A DNA stretch of 36,997 nt from DATKOF01 sp035524795 (GCA_035524795.1 DATKOF010000029.1:1-36997); one strand, 5' to 3'; shown: positions 1 through 7,895, counted from the first letter of the stretch. Numbers and translations: made by a program. The notes: generated by a model not told the origin, from the sequence alone.

Positions 1-818
1 AAGCGGTCGCGGTCGGCGCCGCGATCCAGGGCGGCGTGCTGCAAGGTGAAGTCAAGGACGTGCTGCTGCTCGACGTGACGCCGCTGTCGCTCGGCATCGA
101 AACGCTCGGCGGCGTGATGACCAAGCTGATCCAGAAGAACACCACGGTACCGACCAAGGCGTCGCAGGTGTTCTCGACTGCCGAGGACAACCAGTCGGCG
201 GTGACCATCCACGTGCTGCAGGGCGAGCGCGAAATGGCGCGCGCCAACAAATCGCTCGGCCAGTTCAACCTGACCGATATTCCGCCGGCGATGCGCGGCA
301 TGCCGCAGATCGAGGTCACGTTCGACATCGACGCCAACGGCATCCTGCACGTGTCGGCCAAGGACAAGGCGACCGGCAAGGAAAACAAGATCAAGATCCA
401 GGCCAGCTCCGGGCTGACCGAGGAAGAGATCAAGCGCATGGTCAAGGACGCCGAGGAGCACGCCGAGGAAGACCGCAAGGCGCGCGAACTGGTCGAGGCG
501 CGCAACCAGGCCGAAGCGCTGGTGCACACGGTGAAGAAATCCGTGGCCGAGCATGGCGACAAGATCGGCGCCGACGACAAGGCGAAGATCGAGGCTGCGC
601 TGAAGGACGCCGAGGAGGCGCTGAAGGGCGAAGATCAGGCCGCGATCGAAGCCAAGACTCAGGCGCTGGCGCAGGCCGCGCACCAGCTGGCCGAGCATAT
701 GTACAAGGAACAACAAACCGCGCAATCGGCGGGCGCCGCGCAGTCGGAAGGCGAAGCGAAGAAGGACGAAGGCAACGTGGTGGATGCCGAATTCGAGGAA
801 GTGAAAGACAAAAAGTGA
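1..818 (+). CDS. dnaK: Chaperone protein DnaK (Hsp70), 3' part
   Basis: This is the C-terminal part of the ATP-dependent Hsp70 chaperone. The reading frame is open from base 3 and runs off the left edge, giving about 271 residues. It starts in the end of the nucleotide-binding domain (AVGAAIQGGVLQGE), continues through the linker DVLLLDVTPLSLGIETLGG into the substrate-binding beta-sandwich, and ends with the helical lid and the conserved acidic tail (NVVDAEFEEVKDKK). Known role: ATP-driven binding of unfolded peptides together with DnaJ and GrpE in the cytoplasm. The GTG at 36 is an internal valine, not a start. dnaJ follows, but a small unrelated gene interrupts the usual dnaK-dnaJ pair. The stop codon at 816-818 lies inside the first unit of a heptanucleotide repeat. 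Confidence 0.98.
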   Translation, partial: AVAVGAAIQGGVLQGEVKDVLLLDVTPLSLGIETLGGVMTKLIQKNTTVPTKASQVFSTAEDNQSAVTIHVLQGEREMARANKSLGQFNLTDIPPAMRGMPQIEVTFDIDANGILHVSAKDKATGKENKIKIQASSGLTEEEIKRMVKDAEEHAEEDRKARELVEARNQAEALVHTVKKSVAEHGDKIGADDKAKIEAALKDAEEALKGEDQAAIEAKTQALAQAAHQLAEHMYKEQQTAQSAGAAQSEGEAKKDEGNVVDAEFEEVKDKK

Positions 819-842
819 AGGGTGAAAGGTGAAGGGTGAAAC
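815..842 (+). repeat. Heptanucleotide tandem repeat (GTGAAGG)n, left arm
   Basis: Four consecutive 7-nt units are visible: GTGAAGG, GTGAAAG, GTGAAGG, GTGAAAC. The array overlaps the dnaK stop codon and contains the GTG start of the next gene. The reverse-complement units (CCTTCAC) lie on the far side of that gene at 1194-1222, so the gene is bracketed by inverted heptad arrays. The same unit family recurs at 20811-20844. Confidence 0.85.
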
Positions 843-1192
843 GGAATCACCGCAATCTGCGGGCCTGGCAACAGGCAATCGAACTTGTTAGAGACGTTTA
901 TCGCCTGACTGCGGATTTCCCCGATACGGAGCGCTACGGCCTCACATCGCAAATGCGGCGTGCGGCCGTTTCCGTGCCTGCAAACATTGCGGAGGGTGCT
1001 GCGCGGGCAAGCACGAAAGAATTAATGCACTTTTTGAGCATCGCGGGAGCTTCGCTGTCGGAACTGGACACGCTGGTTGAGATATCTCAACAACTCGGCT
1101 ATATGAATGAAACGGATGCGGTTCGGACGAAAATTGACGATGTTGCAGGACTGATCATGGGATTACGGGCGTCTCTCTTGAAAAAGGTGTGA
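836..1192 (+). CDS. Four helix bundle protein (S23/IVP family)
   Basis: This 118-residue all-helical protein belongs to the family first seen encoded in 23S rRNA intervening sequences; avd of diversity-generating retroelements has the same fold. Family hallmarks visible are an N-terminal LRAWQQAIELV segment, then YGLTSQMRRAAVSVPANIAE (about residues 35-54), then a helix FLSIAGASLSELDTLVEIS and LGY. Length is normal. No enzymatic function is known. The start is a GTG that is itself part of a GTGAAGG-type heptad, and the preceding heptads supply the only AAGG-like ribosome-binding sequence. It sits between dnaK and dnaJ, normally adjacent genes, with inverted heptad arrays on both sides, so I infer a recent insertion. 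No reverse transcriptase or rRNA is nearby, so it is unlikely to act as an avd here. Confidence 0.9.
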   Translation: MKRNHRNLRAWQQAIELVRDVYRLTADFPDTERYGLTSQMRRAAVSVPANIAEGAARASTKELMHFLSIAGASLSELDTLVEISQQLGYMNETDAVRTKIDDVAGLIMGLRASLLKKV

Positions 1193-1193
1193 C

Positions 1194-1222
1194 CCTTCAC
1201 CCTTCACGCATTCACCCTTCAC
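1194..1222 (-). repeat. Heptanucleotide repeat (CCTTCAC)n, right arm
   Basis: Units CCTTCAC at 1194-1200 and 1201-1207, a GCATTCAC variant, and CCTTCAC at 1216-1222 form the inverted counterpart of the array at 815-842. The repeat ends six bases before the dnaJ ATG, in the place where a Shine-Dalgarno sequence would be expected; no AGGAG-like sequence remains. Confidence 0.85.
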
Positions 1223-1228
1223 GAAATC

Positions 1229-2359
1229 ATGGCAAAAAAAGACTACTACGAAGTGCTCGGCGTCAACCGCGATGCGTCGGAAGATGACATCAAGAAGGCC
1301 TATCGCAAGCTGGCGATGAAGTACCATCCGGACCGCAATCCGGACAATCCGAAAGCCGAAGAGCAGTTCAAGGAGGCGAAGGAAGCCTACGAAATGCTGT
1401 CCGACGCCGCCAAGCGCGCCGCCTATGACCAGTACGGCCACGCCGGCGTCGATCCGGCGGCGGCGGCCGGCGCCGGCGGTTTCCGCGGCGACGCGCACTT
1501 CGGCGATTTCTCCGAAGCGTTCGGCGACATCTTCAGCGACATCTTCGGCGGCGGACGCCAGCGCTCGAACGTCTATCGCGGCGCCGACCTGCGCTACAAC
1601 CTCGAAATCACGCTGGAACAGGCGGCGCGCGGCACCGAAACGCGCATCCGCATCCCGACCATGGAAGAATGCGCGACCTGCCACGGCAGCGGCGCCAAAC
1701 CCGGCACGCAGCCGGTCACCTGTCCGACCTGCGGCGGCCACGGCCAGGTGCGGATGCAGCAGGGATTCTTTTCATTGCAGCAGACCTGCCCGCGCTGTCA
1801 CGGCAGCGGCAAGGTCGTCGAATCGCCGTGCCCGACCTGTCACGGCGCGGGCCGCGTCAAGCAGCACAAGACACTGTCGGTCAAGATTCCGGCCGGCATC
1901 GACGAAGGCGACCGCATCCGGCTCGCCGGCGAAGGCGAAGCCGGCGTCAACGGCGGCCCCGCCGGCGATCTCTACGTGGTGATCCATCTGCAGCCGCATC
2001 CGGTGTTCCAGCGCGATCACAACGATCTGCATTGCGAGATGCCGGTCAGCATCACCACCGCGGCGCTCGGCGGCGAAATCGAGATCCCGACGCTCGACGG
2101 ACACGCCAAGCTCAAGATTCCGGCAGAAACGCAGAGCGGAAAAATCTTCCGGCTGCGCGGCAAGGGCATCCGCGGCGTGCGCTCGTCGGGCACCGGCGAC
2201 CTCATGTGCCACGTCGCGGTCGAAACGCCGGTCAACCTGACCGCGCGTCAGAAGGAATTGCTGCAGGAACTCGAGGCGATCAACGTCAAGGACGGCGGCC
2301 GCCACAACCCGCGCGCCAAATCGTGGATGGACAAGGTGCGCGAATTTTTCGAGTCTTGA
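1229..2359 (+). CDS. dnaJ: Chaperone protein DnaJ (Hsp40)
   Basis: A full-length type I J-protein of 376 residues. The J domain (about 1-70) carries the HPD motif at H33-P34-D35, which stimulates DnaK ATPase. A Gly/Phe-rich linker follows (AGAGGFRGDAHFGDFSEAFG). The zinc-binding region has four CxxCxGxG-type repeats (CATCHGSG, CPTCGGHG, CPRCHGSG, CPTCHGAG), then C-terminal substrate-binding domains. It acts in the cytoplasm with DnaK and GrpE. The ATG at 1229 fits the family N-terminus MAKKDYYEVLGV. The upstream sequence is heptad repeat rather than a recognisable ribosome binding site, and the four-helix-bundle gene separates it from dnaK. Its 3' end converges with the carbonic anhydrase gene only 6 bp away. 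Confidence 0.98.
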   Translation: MAKKDYYEVLGVNRDASEDDIKKAYRKLAMKYHPDRNPDNPKAEEQFKEAKEAYEMLSDAAKRAAYDQYGHAGVDPAAAAGAGGFRGDAHFGDFSEAFGDIFSDIFGGGRQRSNVYRGADLRYNLEITLEQAARGTETRIRIPTMEECATCHGSGAKPGTQPVTCPTCGGHGQVRMQQGFFSLQQTCPRCHGSGKVVESPCPTCHGAGRVKQHKTLSVKIPAGIDEGDRIRLAGEGEAGVNGGPAGDLYVVIHLQPHPVFQRDHNDLHCEMPVSITTAALGGEIEIPTLDGHAKLKIPAETQSGKIFRLRGKGIRGVRSSGTGDLMCHVAVETPVNLTARQKELLQELEAINVKDGGRHNPRAKSWMDKVREFFES

Positions 2360-2365
2360 ATTTGC

Positions 2366-2968
2366 CTAGTCAGCGCCATCGACGCTGACGTTCATGTTGC
2401 GCAGCAGCCCGTCGCGCAGATCGTAAACCCAGCCGTGGACGGCCAGCGGCTGGCCGCGCGCCCACGCCGCCTGCACCAGCGGCGTCGCGCTCACCGCGCG
2501 CACCTGCGCGGCGACGTTGAGTTCGCACAGGCGGCGCCAGCGCGCATCATGATCCGGCAGCGCGGCGAGTTCGGCCGCGTGCGCGTCGCGCACGCGGCGC
2601 ACGTGGTCGACCCAGTTGCCGAGCGGCGGCGCACCGTCGTCGGCAAACGCGGCGAGCACGCCGCCGCAGCCGTAATGTCCGGTAACGATGATGTGCTCGA
2701 CCTTCAACACGTCGATCGCGTACTGGATCACCGACAGCGCGTTGACGTCGCCGGGCGGCACGATGTTGGCGACGTTGCGATGCACGAACAGTTCGCCCGG
2801 GTCGAGCCCGACGATCTCGTTGGCCGGCACGCGGCTGTCGGCGCAACCGATCCACAGATAGTCCGGCCGCTGGATCGCGCACAGCCGCTGGAAAAATCCC
2901 GGATCGGAGCGCTCGCGCGCCGCAGCCCACGCGCGGTTGTTGGCAAACAGCGAATCGATTCCCGGCAT
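2366..2968 (-). CDS. can: Beta-class carbonic anhydrase
   Basis: This cytosolic zinc enzyme interconverts CO2 and bicarbonate. The 200-residue length is close to E. coli Can. The zinc ligands and the catalytic dyad are in place: C42, D44, R46 in IGCADSR and H98, C101 in VTGHYGCGG. The D44/R46 pair and the family pattern suggest the type II (bicarbonate-regulated) group. Bicarbonate supply matters for biotin-dependent carboxylases such as the one containing AccD, encoded elsewhere in this window. The ATG at 2968 has a plausible AGGTGA ribosome binding site and lies 4 bp after the yqgE-family stop, so cysS, yqgE and can probably form one transcript. Confidence 0.96.
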   Translation of the reverse strand: MPGIDSLFANNRAWAAARERSDPGFFQRLCAIQRPDYLWIGCADSRVPANEIVGLDPGELFVHRNVANIVPPGDVNALSVIQYAIDVLKVEHIIVTGHYGCGGVLAAFADDGAPPLGNWVDHVRRVRDAHAAELAALPDHDARWRRLCELNVAAQVRAVSATPLVQAAWARGQPLAVHGWVYDLRDGLLRNMNVSVDGAD

Positions 2969-2972
2969 CCCG

Positions 2973-3638
2973 TCACCTTACCGCAAGCGCAGCCGTTTGC
3001 CGTCCGGCGGCGGGAACACCGGTGTACTGGGTGGCTGCGCGGTGGATCAATTCCGGCCACATCTTGTCCGGGTCTGAACTGAAAATGGTCGCGGCGTCGG
3101 CCGGCACCACGTACCAGCCGCCGGCCGCGATTTCAACGTCAAGCTGCCCGGGCGCCCAGCCGGCATAGCCGATGTAGGCGCGAAACGCCGAGACTCTGCT
3201 CGCATCGCGCATGATGTTTTCCAGCAAAGTGCGGTCGCCGCTCAGATAAACATCGGCAAGCACCGGCAGGCTGTGCGGCAGCGGCTCCTTGCTGCGCACC
3301 AGAAACACCAGTTGCCTCAGTCCGACCGGCCCGCCGACGAACACATGGTCGAACTGCGGCGGGACGCGCAGTCCGGGCACCGCTTCGCTCAATCGCGCCT
3401 TCAACGGCCGGTTGATGATCACGCCGACCGGGCCGCCGCCTGCTTCCAGCTCGGTGATCAACACCACGGTTTCGCGGAAATGGGGATCCGTCAGCGCCGG
3501 TTTTGCCACCAGAAATACGCCGTTCGCCAGCGCCGGAGCAGGCTGCGCGGCGACGGCGGAGCCGTCTGCGCACAGCACGGCAACCGCGCATCCGCACAGC
3601 AGGCGGCGCGCGGCGCGCAAAATCAGCTGCGCCGCCAT
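2973..3638 (-). CDS. YqgE/AlgH (UPF0301) family protein with an N-terminal signal-like segment
   Basis: A protein of 221 residues. From about residue 38 the UPF0301 signature is clear: FLVAKPALTDPHFRETVVLI, then GPVGVIINRPLK, HVFVGGPV, and a C-terminal YIGYAGWAPGQLDVEIAAGGW with a trailing DP(D)KMW. The biochemical role of the family is unsettled. Most members start directly at this domain and look cytosolic. Here an extra N-terminus (RAARRLLCGCAVAVLCADG, then SAVAAQ) looks like a signal peptide with a possible AVA|A cleavage site, which would place the protein in the periplasm. The ATG at 3638 overlaps the last 16 bp of cysS; a longer upstream reading frame is only the cysS region read out of frame. 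Confidence 0.9.
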   Translation of the reverse strand: MAAQLILRAARRLLCGCAVAVLCADGSAVAAQPAPALANGVFLVAKPALTDPHFRETVVLITELEAGGGPVGVIINRPLKARLSEAVPGLRVPPQFDHVFVGGPVGLRQLVFLVRSKEPLPHSLPVLADVYLSGDRTLLENIMRDASRVSAFRAYIGYAGWAPGQLDVEIAAGGWYVVPADAATIFSSDPDKMWPELIHRAATQYTGVPAAGRQTAALAVR

Positions 3639-4987
3639 ACCGTCCCCTGCGCGGTGTCTTCGAGCACGATGCCGGCGTCGAGCAGTTCCCGGCGGATGCG
3701 GTCGGCTTCGGTGAAATTCCTGGTCTGCTTTGCGGCACCGCGCGCTGCGATCGCGGTCGCGATGCGCTGCGGCGTCCACGCCGCATCCGCGGGCGTCGCC
3801 TGCAGAAATTCGGCGGGCCGGCGCGCCAGCAGGCCGAGCGTCGCCGCCAGCGATTTAAGCAGAGCGGCGGCGTCCGAACCGCCGCGGTTGACCTCGTTGG
3901 CGAGATCGAACAGCACCGCAACCGCTTCCGGCGTGCTGAAATCATCGTCCATCGCGGCCTTGAAGCGCGCCGCGCGCGGCTTGTCCCAGTCGACCGCCGC
4001 CGCGGCGGCATCGCGTCCCTTGAGCGCGGTGTAAAGCCGGGTCAGCGCCTGTTTCGCATCGTCCAGATGGGCGTCGGAATAATTGAGCGGGCTGCGGTAA
4101 TGCGCGCGCAGGATGAAAAAGCGCACCACTTCCGGATCGTATTTTTTCAGGATCTCGCGCACCGTAAAGAAATTACCGAGCGACTTCGACATCTTTTCGT
4201 CGTCGACGCGCACGAAGCCGTTGTGCATCCAGTAATTGACGAAGGTGCCGCCGTGCGCGCCCTCCGACTGCGCAATCTCGTTTTCGTGATGCGGAAACTG
4301 CAAGTCCTGGCCGCCGCCGTGGATGTCGAAATGGTTGCCGAGCAGCGCACACGACATCGCCGAACATTCGATGTGCCAGCCCGGCCGTCCCGCGCCCCAC
4401 GGGCTGGGCCACGACGGTTCGTCCGGCTTGGCGTGTTTCCACAGCACGAAGTCGAGCGGATCGCGCTTCGACGGATCCACTTCGACGCGCTCGCCGGCGC
4501 GCAGATCGGCCAGCGATTTGCCCGACAGCTTGCCGTAGCCGGGAAAGTCGCGCACCGAATAGTTGACGTCGCCGCCCGACGAAATATAGGCCAGCCCGTT
4601 CTGTTCGAGCAGGCGGATAATCTCCTGCATCTGCGGCACGTACCGGGTCGCACGCGGCTCGAAGTCCGGTTTCAACACGCCGAGCGCGGCGGCATCCTCG
4701 TCCATCGCGCGGATGAAGCGCGCGGTCAGTTGCTCGACCGGCTCGCGGTTTTCGGCGGCGCGCCTGATGATCTTGTCGTCGATATCGGTGATATTGCGCA
4801 CGTAGGTGACGTCGTAGCCGGACGCGCGCAGCCAGCGCGCGACGACGTCGAACACCACCATCACCCGCGCGTGGCCGAGGTGGCAGAAGTCGTAGACCGT
4901 CATCCCGCACACGTAGATGCGCGCCCGGCCGGGCACGAGCGGCACGAAGTCCTGCTTGGAGCGGGTCAACGAGTTATAGATGAGCAT
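3623..4987 (-). CDS. cysS: Cysteine--tRNA ligase
   Basis: A class I aminoacyl-tRNA synthetase that charges tRNA-Cys in the cytoplasm. Length is 454 residues from the ATG at 4987 (MLIYNSLTRSK); a TTG two codons upstream is a less likely start. Visible motifs are the first zinc cysteine in IYVCGMTVYD (C27), the HIGH-type HLGH at 36-39, the zinc-site segments WHIECSAM and HGGGQDLQFPHHENE, and KMSKS at 265-269. The C-terminal DALR-like and anticodon-binding region is present and ends at the family's usual length. The region upstream (4988-5101) is a divergent spacer facing the TPR gene. Confidence 0.98.
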   Translation of the reverse strand: MLIYNSLTRSKQDFVPLVPGRARIYVCGMTVYDFCHLGHARVMVVFDVVARWLRASGYDVTYVRNITDIDDKIIRRAAENREPVEQLTARFIRAMDEDAAALGVLKPDFEPRATRYVPQMQEIIRLLEQNGLAYISSGGDVNYSVRDFPGYGKLSGKSLADLRAGERVEVDPSKRDPLDFVLWKHAKPDEPSWPSPWGAGRPGWHIECSAMSCALLGNHFDIHGGGQDLQFPHHENEIAQSEGAHGGTFVNYWMHNGFVRVDDEKMSKSLGNFFTVREILKKYDPEVVRFFILRAHYRSPLNYSDAHLDDAKQALTRLYTALKGRDAAAAAVDWDKPRAARFKAAMDDDFSTPEAVAVLFDLANEVNRGGSDAAALLKSLAATLGLLARRPAEFLQATPADAAWTPQRIATAIAARGAAKQTRNFTEADRIRRELLDAGIVLEDTAQGTVWRRS

Positions 4988-5038
4988 GCGCAACAGTCGG
5001 CCGGAACGGATATATATCAGGCAAACCGCGGAAACTGT

Positions 5039-5066
5039 TTGATTCGGTCGGGGTTCTTGGTAGAAT
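5039..5066 (+). promoter_or_regulatory. Candidate sigma-70 promoter for the TPR / L,D-transpeptidase cluster
   Basis: TTGATT at 5039-5044 and TAGAAT at 5061-5066 are separated by 16 bp, in the otherwise AT-rich spacer between divergent cysS and the TPR gene. The start codon at 5102 is 35 bp downstream. No other element of comparable quality was seen in the spacer. Confidence 0.5.
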
Positions 5067-5101
5067 TAAAGTAACGTCCTGATATTAAAAAAGTATAGCA
5101 C

Positions 5102-6052
5102 ATGAAAATCCTCACATTCCGGAGCGTGATCCTGTGCGCGGCGCTGGCAGCGGCGCCGTTCGCCGTCGCGCAAGGCGACGAATACCAGGAAGCCTCGCAG
5201 TTGTTCAAACAGGGACAGTACGCGCCGGCGCTCGATCATATCGCGAACATCCTGAAGGACGATCCCAAGAACGCGCGCGCGCGCTTCCTGAAAGGACTGA
5301 TCGAGAACGAACAGGGCAAACCGGCCGATGCCATCAAGACATTCCAGTCGTTGAACGAAGATTATCCGGAATTGCCCGAACCGTACAACAATCTCGCCGT
5401 GCTCTACGCGGCGCAAGGCGATTACGACAAGGCGCGCGAGGCGCTCGAAATGGCGATCCGCACTCATCCGAGTTATGCGACCGCGCATGAAAACCTCGGC
5501 GACATCTACGCCAAGATGGCGTCGCAAGCCTACGACAAGGCGCTGCAATACGACAAGGGCAATACCAGCGCTCAAACCAAGCTGGCGCTGATCAAGGAAC
5601 TGTTCTCAACCCCGCCCGCCGCCGCCAGGCCGCAGACCGGCAGCGCTGAAAAACCGGTGCTGGCGCAAGTGCCGGCGCAGGTTCAGGGCAAACCCGCTGC
5701 CGCTGCCAACCGTTCCGGTGAAGTCATCAGGACCGTCAACAACTGGGCCAGGGCGTGGTCGCAGAACGATGTCGATGGTTATCTGGCCTTCTACGCGCCC
5801 GGCTTCCAGACGCCGCAGGGACAATCGCACGACGACTGGGAAAACTCGCGCAAGGCGCGCATCGCGAAGCCGAAGAAAATCGAAGTCACGATCAGTTCGC
5901 CGCAGGTCCGGTTCACCGACGACAACCGCGTCGTCGTCACGTTCCGGCAGGATTACCGTTCGACCGGCCTGAAGTCATCGACCACCAAAACGCTGGTCCT
6001 GATCAGGGACGGCGAACGCTGGCTGATTCAGCAGGAGCGCGCCGGAAGTTGA
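5102..6052 (+). CDS. Exported TPR protein with C-terminal NTF2-like domain
   Basis: A 316-residue protein. Residues 1-23 form a signal peptide (SVILCAALAAAPFAVAQ), so the mature protein is periplasmic. Residues about 25-170 are tetratricopeptide repeats (EASQLFKQGQYAPALDHIAN; ALYAAQGDYDKAREALEMAI-type helices). A low-complexity Ala/Pro/Gln linker follows (about 175-205). Residues about 210-316 form an NTF2/SnoaL-like alpha-beta domain (NNWARAWSQNDVDGYLAFYA ... RDGERWLIQQERA). That last domain is clearly related to the C-terminus of the next gene's L,D-transpeptidase. No catalytic motif is evident, so it may be a scaffold or partner in peptidoglycan remodelling. Its stop overlaps an alternative TTG start of the next gene, so the two are probably cotranscribed. 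Confidence 0.85.
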   Translation: MKILTFRSVILCAALAAAPFAVAQGDEYQEASQLFKQGQYAPALDHIANILKDDPKNARARFLKGLIENEQGKPADAIKTFQSLNEDYPELPEPYNNLAVLYAAQGDYDKAREALEMAIRTHPSYATAHENLGDIYAKMASQAYDKALQYDKGNTSAQTKLALIKELFSTPPAAARPQTGSAEKPVLAQVPAQVQGKPAAAANRSGEVIRTVNNWARAWSQNDVDGYLAFYAPGFQTPQGQSHDDWENSRKARIAKPKKIEVTISSPQVRFTDDNRVVVTFRQDYRSTGLKSSTTKTLVLIRDGERWLIQQERAGS

Positions 6053-6063
6053 CCCTGACGCCG

Positions 6064-7302
6064 ATGACAATCCGCGGCGTTCACTCGACGTTTGCCACAA
6101 CCCTGGTTCCGCGCATCGCGGCGGCCGCGCTGCTCGTACTGGTGGTCTGTCCGGCCACGGCCACGACCCCGGAGCCGGCAGTGCCTGCAGCCAGCGCTGC
6201 GGATGAAACGGCGGACGCGCTGCTCGCCAGGACGCTGCAGGAAATCCGCAACGATGATCTCGACGCGGCGCTGACGGAAATCGATAAGGTACTGCACGAC
6301 TATCCCAATTTCCGGCTCGCCAACCTGATCAAGGGCGACCTGCTGCTGGCGCGCGCGCAGCCGCTGCGCGCATTCGGCGCGGCGCCCAATGCGCCGCGCG
6401 ACCGCGTCGAAGACCTGCGCGAAGAAGCGCTGGCGCGTCTGGCGCGCTACCAGCTGGAGCGGCCGACCGACCGCGTGCCCAAGTCTCTGCTGCAGCTCAA
6501 CCGCGACCAGCGCTACGCGCTGGTGGTGGACACCGCGCAATCCACGCTCTATGTGTTCGAGAATCACGACGGCCAGCCGCGCTATCTCGCCGATTATTAC
6601 GTCAGCAGCGGCAAGAACGGCGCCGACAAAATGCGCAGCGGCGACAAGAGAACCCCGCTCGGCGTCTATCAGGTTGCGGCCAGCCTGCCGCGCGCCCGGC
6701 TCACCGCCTTCTACGGCGTCGCCGCCTACCCACTCAACTACCCGAACGAATGGGACCGCCGTGAAGGCCGCGACGGCCGCGGCATATGGCTGCACGGCGT
6801 GCCGATCAACACCTACAGCCGCCCGCCGCGCGCCAGCGACGGCTGCGTGGTGCTGACCAATCAGGACCTCGAAGCGATCGGCAAGAATCTGCGCGTCGGC
6901 GTGACGCCGGTGATCATCACCGAAAACATGGAATGGGAGGAACCCGAGGCCGCCGGCGCGCTGCGTGAACAGCTGTTGCAGAGCCTGGAAGGCTGGCGCC
7001 GCGACTGGGAAAGCCGCGACACCGGGAAATACCTCAAACATTATGCGCCCGGATTTTCGGCCGGGCATCAGAATCTTGCCGCCTGGTCGCAGCAGAAGCG
7101 CGCGGTCAATTCCGGCAAGACCTGGATCAAGGTCGGGCTCGACCGCGTCAGCATCTTCCTCTATCCGGACCGCGACGATCTCGCGGTGATAACCTTCGAC
7201 CAGGACTACAGCAGCAACAACCTGTCCAACAAAATGAAGAAGCGCCAGTACTGGATCAGGGAAAAAGGCGCGTGGCACATCATCTATGAAGGCGCGGCAT
7301 GA
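6064..7302 (+). CDS. L,D-transpeptidase (YkuD domain) with C-terminal NTF2-like domain
   Basis: This 412-residue envelope enzyme probably forms or edits peptidoglycan cross-links or protein attachment through a catalytic cysteine. An N-terminal signal/anchor segment (IAAAALLVLVVCPATA) precedes a TPR-like helical part. The YkuD domain begins near YALVVDTAQSTLYVFENHDG and contains RTPLGVYQV. The active-site region has H244 (LHGVPI) and S258-D259-G260-C261. The usual SHGC(I/V)R(L/M) reads SDGCVVL, so the conserved arginine is absent and His is replaced by Asp. Residues about 310-412 repeat the NTF2-like fold of the upstream TPR protein. The ATG at 6064 is chosen; an in-frame TTG at 6049 overlapping the previous stop would add five residues. 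Confidence 0.88.
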   Translation: MTIRGVHSTFATTLVPRIAAAALLVLVVCPATATTPEPAVPAASAADETADALLARTLQEIRNDDLDAALTEIDKVLHDYPNFRLANLIKGDLLLARAQPLRAFGAAPNAPRDRVEDLREEALARLARYQLERPTDRVPKSLLQLNRDQRYALVVDTAQSTLYVFENHDGQPRYLADYYVSSGKNGADKMRSGDKRTPLGVYQVAASLPRARLTAFYGVAAYPLNYPNEWDRREGRDGRGIWLHGVPINTYSRPPRASDGCVVLTNQDLEAIGKNLRVGVTPVIITENMEWEEPEAAGALREQLLQSLEGWRRDWESRDTGKYLKHYAPGFSAGHQNLAAWSQQKRAVNSGKTWIKVGLDRVSIFLYPDRDDLAVITFDQDYSSNNLSNKMKKRQYWIREKGAWHIIYEGAA

Positions 7303-7324
7303 TTCAATTCAGCGGAGACTCCGA

Positions 7325-7891
7325 ATGAAGCATTGGTTTCCGGCGCTGCTCGCAGCGCTGTTGTTCAGCACCGGCGCGCTCGCCGCCAACCCGCAGGTCG
7401 AAATCAGGACCAGCATGGGCGTCATCACCGTCGAGCTCTACCCCGACCGGGCGCCGAAAACGGTCAACAACTTCCTCGGCTACGTCAAAAGCGGCCAATA
7501 CAACGGCACCATTTTCCATCGCGTGATCGCCGGCTTCATGATCCAGGGCGGCGGTTTCGACACCGGCTTCAACGAGAAACCGACGGGCGCGCCGATTCCG
7601 AACGAGGCCGCCAACGGCCTCAAAAACGAGGTCGGCACCGTCGCGATGGCGCGCACCGCCGATCCGGATTCGGCGACCGCGCAGTTCTTCATCAACGTCG
7701 TCGACAATGCCGGCCTCGATTATCCGCGCCCCGACGGCTTCGGTTATGCGGTGTTCGGCAAGGTCGTCAAGGGCATGGACGTCGTCAACCAGATCGCCGC
7801 GGTGCAGACCGGCCCGCGGCCGCCGTACGACGACGTGCCGCTGACGCCGGTGGTGATCGAAAACGTGAAACTTCTCTCCGCAAAGAAATAA
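7325..7891 (+). CDS. ppiA: Periplasmic peptidyl-prolyl cis-trans isomerase, cyclophilin type
   Basis: A 188-residue cyclophilin with a clear signal peptide (FPALLAALLFSTGALAA, cleavage near residue 21). The cyclophilin core shows the active-site arginine in FHRVIAGFMIQGGG and then VAMARTADPDSATAQFFINV. It catalyses proline isomerisation during folding of exported proteins. The ATG at 7325 follows a GGAGA ribosome binding site, and an upstream in-frame ATG would bury the signal peptide. It is followed 4 bp later by a cytosolic cyclophilin whose core is very similar, which suggests tandem duplication with one copy exported. Assignment as PpiA rests on export plus family. Confidence 0.92.
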   Translation: MKHWFPALLAALLFSTGALAANPQVEIRTSMGVITVELYPDRAPKTVNNFLGYVKSGQYNGTIFHRVIAGFMIQGGGFDTGFNEKPTGAPIPNEAANGLKNEVGTVAMARTADPDSATAQFFINVVDNAGLDYPRPDGFGYAVFGKVVKGMDVVNQIAAVQTGPRPPYDDVPLTPVVIENVKLLSAKK

Positions 7892-7895
7892 CCCC

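Noticed and set aside
836..1192. Diversity-generating retroelement accessory gene (avd)
   Set aside because: No reverse transcriptase, template repeat or variable-repeat target gene is nearby; only the fold family is shared.
3503..5074. Plus-strand frame of 523 codons opposite cysS
   Set aside because: It is the antisense frame of a clear synthetase gene; composition is Arg/Ala-rich and there are no motifs.
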